A stretch of DNA of 31,347 nucleotides from a virus: positions 1-31,347 of the IMG/VR virus record IMGVR_UViG_3300028388_002415; one strand, written 5' to 3'. Both the position numbers and the translations under genes were made by a program. Every line of letters begins with the position of its first letter. Within the stretch, counting starts at the first letter, position 1. This document shows, in pieces, positions 29,926 to 31,347 of this stretch. A model generated the notes under the pieces. That model saw nothing but the letters and a program-made list of their open reading frames with translations, did no database searches and was not told the DNA's origin.

Positions 29926-30246
29926 ATGACAGAAGAACTAAAACAAAAGACAATCAAAGAAATAGAAGAACTTTTTCCTATTAACGATTGCTATAAATGT
30001 AAATATAGAAGACCTTTGCCAGGAAATACTCATAGTCAATGTGTATTTCCATTAGCATTATCCCCAGGAGCAGGTATTAAAATGGGAGAAGAAAAAATAT
30101 TTGAGTTTATCACTATTAATGAATATGGAAAATCGCAAGGATGGGCTTATTTTCCTTATAATTTCGATCCTATTTGGATTGAATGTCGATTTCCAATAAA
30201 GCATAAAAACAATGAACAGACCGAATCTTTATCAGAAAACAGTTAA
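29926..30246 (+). CDS. Small cysteine-rich (zinc-binding) protein
   Basis: 106 aa. Cys22-x2-Cys25 (DCYKCKYRRPLPG), Cys39 (HSQCVF) and a late Cys in WIECRFP make a likely zinc site similar to small phage proteins with a C..C...C...C.F pattern. Overlaps the next gene by 35 nt. Confidence 0.55.
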   Translation: MTEELKQKTIKEIEELFPINDCYKCKYRRPLPGNTHSQCVFPLALSPGAGIKMGEEKIFEFITINEYGKSQGWAYFPYNFDPIWIECRFPIKHKNNEQTESLSENS

Positions 30247-30691
30247 TCTATTATTAGATGCTTATAACAATGAAACGTTAAAACATGGAAACTGTTATGC
30301 ATGTGCTGTAGGTAATATTTGCAGAGGCAGTTATGCATGGGGACAGGCATTTACAACTAGCGATACTGGTAAACAACATAGAAATTATCTTTTACCTGGT
30401 TGGAAAATTTCCCATAAAGATGTAGTAGAATTAGTTGAATCTACTGGCTATACATTTGATGAGCTGGCAGATATTGAATTTGCTTTTGAGTCTTCTGTTG
30501 CAGACACCAAAGATGACCCTACCAGATATTATTTTTATACTACAACAAAACCTAAACTAGGTCAATATATTGGCTTATGTGCTGTTTTAGATAAGCTCAG
30601 AGAGATTCATGAAGTTGATCAAGCTTCTGCTACTGATTCCCAAGAAAAGCTTACTAGCATCGCTAAGGATCGTTTTGAAGTAATTGTTTAA
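30212..30691 (+). CDS. Conserved Bacteroidota-phage protein (CYACAVGN family)
   Basis: 159 aa. LYQKTVNLLLDAYNNETLKH, then GNCYACAVGNICRGSYAWGQ, TGYTFDELADIEFAFE and GLCAVLDKLREIHEV form an ordered set that I recognise from many phages of this host group. The family function is unknown; the two cysteines may bind metal. It ends the operon; a Cys/Gly-poor non-coding stretch follows. Confidence 0.65.
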   Translation: MNRPNLYQKTVNLLLDAYNNETLKHGNCYACAVGNICRGSYAWGQAFTTSDTGKQHRNYLLPGWKISHKDVVELVESTGYTFDELADIEFAFESSVADTKDDPTRYYFYTTTKPKLGQYIGLCAVLDKLREIHEVDQASATDSQEKLTSIAKDRFEVIV

Positions 30692-30699
30692 TTTCCACT

Positions 30700-30717
30700 C
30701 GCTCGCGCTCGCTCGCT
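30700..30717 (+). repeat. Variant of the TCGCTTCGCTC repeat
   Basis: CGCTCGCGCTCGCTCGC followed by TTTTTT, in the same position relative to the upstream stop and the T tract as the other copies. Confidence 0.5.
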
Positions 30718-30756
30718 TTTTTCTTAAATAAACTCTAAAAAGAATACTAGCCCTTT

Positions 30757-30845
30757 TACTGTTTCGGGGAGACGTAAACAGTAGTTTGCTATTTATAGCA
30801 TAGTATATACTTGGAAATGGGAGCTATAATAGCTCCCTTTCCTTT
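30757..30845 (+). ncRNA. Possible small structured RNA with terminator
   Basis: TACTGTTT/AAACAGTA (30757-30764, 30776-30783) with an 11-nt G-rich loop, GCTAT-TT-ATAGC, and a strong hairpin GGGAGCTA-TAA-TAGCTCCC (30819-30837) with TTTCCTTT tail. No frame. The region 30692-30951 holds only this, the repeat variant and the next attenuator-like element. Confidence 0.45.
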
Positions 30846-30870
30846 ATACTAAAAGAATATTTTATTTATT

Positions 30871-30921
30871 TAACTTTGTCGAACGTTTTAGAGATGGGTA
30901 TTGGTTACCCATCTCTTTTAA
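30871..30921 (+). promoter_or_regulatory. Promoter-like box followed by an attenuator hairpin
   Basis: TAACTTTG (30871-30878) fits the Bacteroidota -7 consensus TAnnTTTG. The 11-bp hairpin AGAGATGGGTA/TACCCATCTCT (30890-30900, 30906-30916) with TTTT follows at once. The start of the next gene lies 30 nt further. No clear -33 TTTG. Confidence 0.4.
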
Positions 30922-30951
30922 TCTTTTATAATGTTAATAATTATCAAAAAA

Positions 30952-31095
30952 ATGAATAAAGAAGGAGACGTATCTGGGATCATTCTTTGTACAAATTGCG
31001 GAGTACCTATTTTAGGTATTGCTAAAGACACTGATCTTGGATTATTTTGTAGTAATCAATGTGCTAATAAAGCACTTAACAATAAAAATAGATAG
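30952..31095 (+). CDS. Very small zinc-ribbon protein
   Basis: 47 aa. Cys13-x2-Cys16 (LCTNCGVPIL) and Cys33-x3-Cys37 (LFCSNQCANKAL) give a treble-clef-like zinc site as in small FCS/MYM-type fingers. It ends 2 nt before the next gene. Confidence 0.6.
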   Translation: MNKEGDVSGIILCTNCGVPILGIAKDTDLGLFCSNQCANKALNNKNR

Positions 31096-31097
31096 TT

Positions 31098-31310
31098 ATG
31101 GAATACGTAGATTTTTTAGAATCTGGAGTTAATTGGGACAATGATATTTGCAATGCACATAATTGTAATAGACCTGTAGCTCCTGGGAAGTTCTTTTGCA
31201 ATCGTCATTTACATAGTTCTAAATCACATAAAGAGCTTACTGGACTAGGTAGAACTAGCGCTACTTGTGGTTTTTGGATGACTGCATTGTTTTTATTGAT
31301 TGTTCTTTAA
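31098..31310 (+). CDS. Small zinc-binding protein with C-terminal membrane anchor
   Basis: 70 aa. CNAHNCNRPVAPGKFFCNRH supplies Cys18, Cys23, Cys34 and His37 as zinc ligands. The last 14 residues (WMTALFLLIVL at the end) are hydrophobic and could anchor it in the membrane. Paired with the zinc-ribbon gene just before it. Confidence 0.55.
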   Translation: MEYVDFLESGVNWDNDICNAHNCNRPVAPGKFFCNRHLHSSKSHKELTGLGRTSATCGFWMTALFLLIVL

Positions 31311-31321
31311 GAGTAATCGTT

Positions 31322-31347
31322 GGTCCTGTAGCTCAGGGGATAGAGCA
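31322..31347 (+). tRNA. tRNA, 5' part only (cut by window end)
   Basis: GGTCCTG-TA-GCTC-AGGGGATA-GAGC-A is a complete acceptor 5' strand and D arm of a tRNA. The anticodon lies outside the window. It begins 12 nt after a stop codon and may open a tRNA cluster. Confidence 0.8.

Noticed and set aside
17589-31095. CRISPR array from the spaced TCGCTTCGCTC copies
   Set aside because: Copies are 11 nt, irregularly spaced by tens to thousands of bases, with genes between them and no cas genes.
1-31347. Alternative genetic code (TAG or TGA reassignment, known in some crAss-like phages)
   Set aside because: The large structural genes are full length under the standard code, and no run of in-frame TAG or TGA was seen in them. 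The single TAA inside 22705-23160 is treated as a local event.

Overview
The window looks like part of a large, AT-rich, tailed double-stranded DNA phage of Bacteroidota, most likely crAss-like (Crassvirales-type) or a close relative. The reasons are the two divergent blocks of tightly packed genes, a gene order of large terminase, portal, scaffold and capsid, a RepL-like winged-helix protein (known from some crAss-like phages), almost no Shine-Dalgarno sequences, and A/C-rich G-poor leaders before start codons. There is no integrase, and no polymerase, helicase or lysis gene that I can recognise. The affiliation is inferred; no search was run.

Layout. (1) Positions 1-14918, minus strand: the virion and packaging operon. 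Read leftward it holds six small genes, terminase large subunit, portal, acidic scaffold-like protein, probable major capsid protein, two connector or structural proteins, a second large structural protein, a fibre-like protein, and a secreted-looking protein cut by the left edge. (2) 14919-14968: short divergent promoter region. (3) 14969-17588, plus: a SLOG-fold protein, a small lipoprotein and small unknown genes, including two paralogues. (4) 17589-23550, plus: an unusual island. Short genes, several with visibly more C/G-ending codons, alternate with 100-800 nt intergenic stretches full of hairpins, pseudoknots, three-way junctions, terminators and one tRNA-like gene with an enlarged anticodon arm. 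Copies of an 11-nt repeat, TCGCTTCGCTC, are scattered here, and coding sequence without a start codon follows some of them. (5) 23550-24104, minus: the RepL-like gene, then about 560 nt of AT-rich non-coding DNA that could hold an origin or control region. (6) 24668-31310, plus: a dense run of small accessory genes, often overlapping, mostly of unknown function, then the 5' part of a tRNA at the right edge.

How it works together. The minus block builds the capsid and packages DNA. The plus blocks have the usual character of an early host-takeover region. Two adjacent small acidic proteins (17829-17972 and 18048-18242) end in DDPF and DLPF, like the C-terminal tail of bacterial single-stranded DNA-binding protein. 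They may act on the host replication or repair proteins that bind that tail. The structured RNA island is the best candidate for something undescribed. All RNA structures here were found by reading complementary segments by eye; no folding energy or covariation was computed.
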